64,000 nt of DNA from Bog-950 sp035299425. Its GTDB lineage: Bacteria; Bacteroidota; Bacteroidia; Chitinophagales; LD1. Every line of letters begins with the position of its first letter. The first letter of the stretch is position 1. The notes under the pieces are model-generated. The model saw nothing but the letters and a program-made list of their open reading frames with translations, did not search any database and was not told where the DNA came from. Both the position numbers and the translations under genes were made by a program. Below, piece by piece: positions 60,583 to 64,000 of the stretch. The DNA lies in NCBI GenBank assembly GCA_035299425.1, contig DATGWP010000202.1, positions 1-64,000 on the forward strand. The letters run 5' to 3'.

Positions 60583-62031
60583 CTATTTCTCTACCGTAAA
60601 CCGTGTGGTACTACCGGTGCCATCTTTAAGCTTAACCGATAGCAGGTAAACGCCGCTGCTCATATCGCGCACATCTACTGTGCGGTCGTAAGCGTCTACG
60701 TTATTAAATTCTTTCAGCATTCTGCCGGCAAGGTCAAATATGGCAATGCTGGCCATTGGCTTTTGTAAGGTGTTGATAGATACATTCACCTCGGTAGTAG
60801 CCGGGTTAGGGAACAAGCGCATTTCTACATGGCCGTTTACTTCGCGTATGCCGCTTGGTTCGCCGTAAGTGCTATCAACCAATAAACGGTAAAGACGCGG
60901 AGAAGAATATCCCATGATGGTATCGATATACTTCATGGCTTTAGCCTGCGAGGCTGTAGCGTTGATAGACGGGTTAGAGCCATCGTACCAGTTCCATGGT
61001 TCAAAGGCCTGGCCGTAGAAAGGATACAAACCATCTATAGTTCTGGTTTGCACACCGCCCTGGATGTTTTTAGGCGCACCTGCAAACGAGTTAGGCGAGA
61101 AGCCCGCATTGTTGCCCATGCGCTCAACCACCGGCATAAAATCGCCCGAGCCGCTTACTTCAATTACAGGCTGCAGGGTAGTAGTAATTACCACCGCTGT
61201 GTTGTAAGGAGTAAGTGTTTCATCGGCACCCTGGAAAGCAATAACCGGCGTTTCGCCCGGCTCAATAATAATAGTATCGGCTACTGCGCCGCCTAAAGCT
61301 AATACACCGTTAAAGTCTGACGAGAAGCCAGGATAGTTGTCGGTGTTTTGCGAACCGCCAAAACCTTCGAAATTGCCGATAAGCAAAGTATCGATATACG
61401 GCAGGCCGTTTATATCCAGCACCTTTGGTATTTCCAGCTCGGCCGGTTTATTAAGGTTGCTTGCCGCAAGCGCCACATAGGCACCTGAGTTAGAGCCACC
61501 TAATATAAACTTAGTAGGGTCTATACCCCACTGGTTGCTGTTGTTGGCCACATCGTTGCGGAAATAGCGCAGACAGGTTTTTGCATCCTGCATGGCGCGG
61601 AACACCGCGTTGATAATGGTTTTAGATTTGGTATCCTGATCGGGGGCGGTTGGGTTCCAGCCCAGGCGGTAGGTCATAGATACGGCTACATAGCCGCGCT
61701 TGGCATAGCGGGTGCAAAGCTCCACAATACAGTGCTCATTTTTATCGGCAAAATTGAAACCGGTAAGCGAGCCATCCAGAAAAGAACCGGCGTGCATTAA
61801 AATAATTACCGGCCGGTTGGTGGCAGTATCGCCATCGGGGCGGTACACATCCATCTTTAGTTGCTGGGTAGCATTGAAGCCCGAACTAAATGTTTTGTTT
61901 TGGCCATAGGTAATGTTAGAGTCGATAGTAATGGTGCTGAAAACCTCATCGAGGTAACGCACCTGCGCCTGGCACATAGCCGAAGCTACCAACGCGCAAA
62001 GAAGTAATGAATAACGTACAGTTTTTAACAT
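60583..62031 (-). CDS. Secreted alpha/beta-fold esterase with T9SS type A CTD
   Basis: 482 residues. Signal peptide ends near MCQAQ. Alpha/beta hydrolase features: RPVIILMHAGSFLDGS (oxyanion region), then FRNDVANNSNQWGIDPTKFILGGSNSGAYVALAAS, where GGSNSG holds the nucleophile Ser (GxSxG), and PVIAFQGADETLTPY with the likely acid Asp. Related to exported carboxylesterases and polysaccharide deacetylases of this fold. The end (MRLFPNPATTEVNVSI .. MSSGVYLLSVKLKDG) is a type A sorting domain. Flanked by two TonB-dependent receptors. Confidence 0.92.
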   Translation of the reverse strand: MLKTVRYSLLLCALVASAMCQAQVRYLDEVFSTITIDSNITYGQNKTFSSGFNATQQLKMDVYRPDGDTATNRPVIILMHAGSFLDGSLTGFNFADKNEHCIVELCTRYAKRGYVAVSMTYRLGWNPTAPDQDTKSKTIINAVFRAMQDAKTCLRYFRNDVANNSNQWGIDPTKFILGGSNSGAYVALAASNLNKPAELEIPKVLDINGLPYIDTLLIGNFEGFGGSQNTDNYPGFSSDFNGVLALGGAVADTIIIEPGETPVIAFQGADETLTPYNTAVVITTTLQPVIEVSGSGDFMPVVERMGNNAGFSPNSFAGAPKNIQGGVQTRTIDGLYPFYGQAFEPWNWYDGSNPSINATASQAKAMKYIDTIMGYSSPRLYRLLVDSTYGEPSGIREVNGHVEMRLFPNPATTEVNVSINTLQKPMASIAIFDLAGRMLKEFNNVDAYDRTVDVRDMSSGVYLLSVKLKDGTGSTTRFTVEK

Positions 62032-62156
62032 AGCGGTTTGTTTAAGTTTCCGCTAATGTAGTAAGAATAGGCGTGTTATGAAATTATTAGGGCTACAGAG
62101 TTTTCTACAGAAAGTTTGGAGGCACAACTTTCCAGAGTTTTCAAATCTAAACCAGA

Positions 62157-64000
62157 CTATAAATCCGTCTTCGGTTTCTTTTTGTTTTTTCCCTCCAGCA
62201 CATCCTGGTCTATATTAACCAGCAGAGAGCCGTATATCATACGGCCAACGGCCGGGCCGCCGTATACCTGATAGTTCTTTTTTGATACCAGGTTGCTACC
62301 GCCAAGTTTAAAGGTGGTGTAAATTTTAGCCCACTCGTAGCTAACCTGTGCATCGAGCAATGAGTACGATGGGATAGAACCACTGAACTGCGGAGAGCCC
62401 TCGAATACAAAGCCTTTTATCCATTTAAAGTTGACATTGAAGGCAAAGCCTTTTACGTTGCCCAGCTTAATATCCTTGCCGCTGATGCCTACATTAAACT
62501 TGTGCTCCGGGGTATTAAAGGCCGGAATGATAGGGTCGCTGCTGCCGCGCTTATCCAATCGGTTCCAGCTATAGTTGCCGTTGAAGGAGTAGTTGTTTAT
62601 AAAGAAGTAATTGAACCCCACAGATGCGCCGTAAGTCATTACGCGGTCGCTGGCGTTGGCAGCCACGCGGTATATCTGGCGGATGCTGTAATTGGTATCG
62701 CCGGTGAGGGTAACGGTAGAGTTAAGCGATGTTCCTATCTGGTAGCCGAGGAAATCGCGGTACCAGCTTACATACGCACTACCATCCAGAAATACTTTTT
62801 TGGCAATAATGCCTTTATAGCCCAGCTCAAGTGTTTGCACTTTCTCCGGCCTTACTGCGGGCACATCAAACCATTTTAAAAGGTTCTTATCATTAGGGGT
62901 AGAGCCCAGGTAATCCTGGAACGACTCCACTGTTACCAGCGAGTCTACACCATACAGGTTACCTATTAATATGGCACGGCCTACGTTGTAATACAGAAAC
63001 TGGTCTTGCAAGGTAGGGTTACGCACTGCCGATGAAAACGACAAGCGAACGGTGTGGTTGTTTTTGTACGAATACACGATAGAAGCCGCCGGTGTAATGA
63101 TTGGGTCCCACTTGCCATCTTTACGTTTCCAGGCAAAATTCTGGTTGCGGTCGAAGCGAACAGTAGCGGTAAGTATCAGGGCATTGAATTCGTCTAACTC
63201 GAACTTCCGGTTCAGGCTCAGGTAAGCGCCCACCTCCCAGTTGGTAATTTTGCGGCGCGTAAAATCAACTATTTCAAAGCTGTCTTTTTGCAGCGCATTG
63301 TACTCGTTTACTGTTACCTTACTTGTTTGGCCGCTATTGCGGTTTCGTATTTCGTAATCGGTAATTGTATCGCTGAAAATAGTTCCGCGGCTATCGGGAA
63401 AATACATACGGAAACTGGCACCCACTAAGATGTCGAGTATGTTCTTTTCAGCGTTCTTTTTCTTTACATCAATTTTGTATTCGCCTTGTACGTGGAACAG
63501 CTTAGAGCGGTCGAAAAACTGCGTTCCGTTTTGCTCGAATGCAGTGCGCGATGTAATGGCTTTTAACGAGTCATTATACTCCTTTGTGCCGGGCACCAAA
63601 CGCGGCTTGCCAAATGCACTGCTTGAAATAGTATCGGCAAATGTGCGGGCCTGCGAATGCCACAGGGTTAAAGAATCGCCGTTGATGGCCAATATAGAAT
63701 CGTAGGCGGCATTAACCATGGCGCGGATATCGTCCCACTGGGAAGTATCGGTGGTGATAGTGGCAGGGAACCAGTAGTTTTGAAAACCCGGACGGCTTGG
63801 GTCAATATCGTTAGATGTAGACGGCGAGTAAACGCCTAACAGGTTATTTACCTTGCCCACCGGTGCGCCTACACCGCTACCGCCATTCGACCAAAACTGC
63901 GAGTATGCATTGCTCCATTGGGCTATACTCTTTTGCGCATCCTGTAGTTTAATGGCGGTAAACACACCATCGTAACTATTGCCGGCGTTCTCCATAGTAG
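62157..64000 (-). CDS. TonB-dependent receptor, 5' end outside window
   Basis: At least 614 codons of beta-barrel; the reading frame runs to the right edge without a start that fits, so the plug and signal peptide lie beyond base 64000. Shares blocks with the 57524 receptor: LFHVQGEYKIDV vs LFHVEGQYNWDF; RGTIFSDT vs RGTIFEDT; YYNVGRAILIGNLYGVDSL vs YLDVGRLFLVGNLNGYTNL; FNTPEHKFNVGISG vs FNTPRHKFNVGVNA. So the two are paralogues. Same orientation as the esterase, probably the same locus or operon. Confidence 0.9.
   Translation of the reverse strand, partial: TMENAGNSYDGVFTAIKLQDAQKSIAQWSNAYSQFWSNGGSGVGAPVGKVNNLLGVYSPSTSNDIDPSRPGFQNYWFPATITTDTSQWDDIRAMVNAAYDSILAINGDSLTLWHSQARTFADTISSSAFGKPRLVPGTKEYNDSLKAITSRTAFEQNGTQFFDRSKLFHVQGEYKIDVKKKNAEKNILDILVGASFRMYFPDSRGTIFSDTITDYEIRNRNSGQTSKVTVNEYNALQKDSFEIVDFTRRKITNWEVGAYLSLNRKFELDEFNALILTATVRFDRNQNFAWKRKDGKWDPIITPAASIVYSYKNNHTVRLSFSSAVRNPTLQDQFLYYNVGRAILIGNLYGVDSLVTVESFQDYLGSTPNDKNLLKWFDVPAVRPEKVQTLELGYKGIIAKKVFLDGSAYVSWYRDFLGYQIGTSLNSTVTLTGDTNYSIRQIYRVAANASDRVMTYGASVGFNYFFINNYSFNGNYSWNRLDKRGSSDPIIPAFNTPEHKFNVGISGKDIKLGNVKGFAFNVNFKWIKGFVFEGSPQFSGSIPSYSLLDAQVSYEWAKIYTTFKLGGSNLVSKKNYQVYGGPAVGRMIYGSLLVNIDQDVLEGKNKKKPKTDL

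Overview
This 64 kb window comes from a Bacteroidota chromosome, probably a gliding, T9SS-bearing member near Chitinophagaceae or Sphingobacteriales; the exact placement is inference. Several exported proteins end in type IX secretion (T9SS) sorting domains: type A at the 12425, 14874, 23911, 43687 and 60583 genes, type B at the 4826 and 35449 genes. There is also a PorP/SprF-type protein, two TonB-dependent receptors with carboxypeptidase-regulatory domains, and -7 promoter boxes of the Bacteroidota type (TAnnTTTG). No rRNA, tRNA, CRISPR array or transposase was found.

Layout. 1-8434 (minus strand): a right-handed beta-helix/Ig-like secreted protein cut by the left edge, a beta-propeller lipoprotein, an unknown lipoprotein and a 1202-residue PKD-rich T9SS type B protein. 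8435-12424: a collagen-like exported protein with a small exported partner, an alpha/beta hydrolase, and two repeat-rich intergenic stretches. 12425-17766: two T9SS type A proteins and a cytosolic helical protein. 18016-23219: a periplasmic amidohydrolase pair (a double-domain protein, then a partner lacking the HxH motif) and a DKNYY lipoprotein. 23216-26970: a Coq4-like protein, a Kazal-containing T9SS protein, trmB, an alkyltransferase-like DNA-repair protein with Ala in place of the active Cys, and a 64-residue PID-CTERM-like protein. 27074-29252: a visibly AT-richer stretch with a small membrane protein and a convergent, overlapping sce7726-family / Beta-family pair, the best candidate for an acquired accessory or defence module.

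29356-32751 is an operon (ferredoxin, korA, korB) for 2-oxoacid:ferredoxin oxidoreductase, with a dispersed palindromic repeat between korA and korB. 33007-33762 holds a tandem pair of 122-residue exported paralogues. 33846-43113 is a two-gene surface module: a 2554-residue adhesin-like T9SS type B protein followed by a PorP/SprF domain fused to an OmpA domain. 43160-45903 has a small exported protein and a secreted M43 metalloprotease.

46140-57486 (plus strand) is mostly housekeeping: ybeY, mnmG (with two parS-like palindromes between them), an Ig-like lipoprotein, a gamma-class carbonic anhydrase, idi, an O-methyltransferase, a LysM glucosaminidase, msrA, hpt, a BaiN/HI0933-type flavoprotein, and two tandem short glucosaminidases whose signal-peptide reading frames lack a standard start codon. 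57524-64000 (minus strand) has two paralogous TonB-dependent receptors flanking a T9SS-exported esterase.

Intergenic DNA carries several dispersed palindromic families; one such palindrome also sits in frame inside an amidohydrolase gene.
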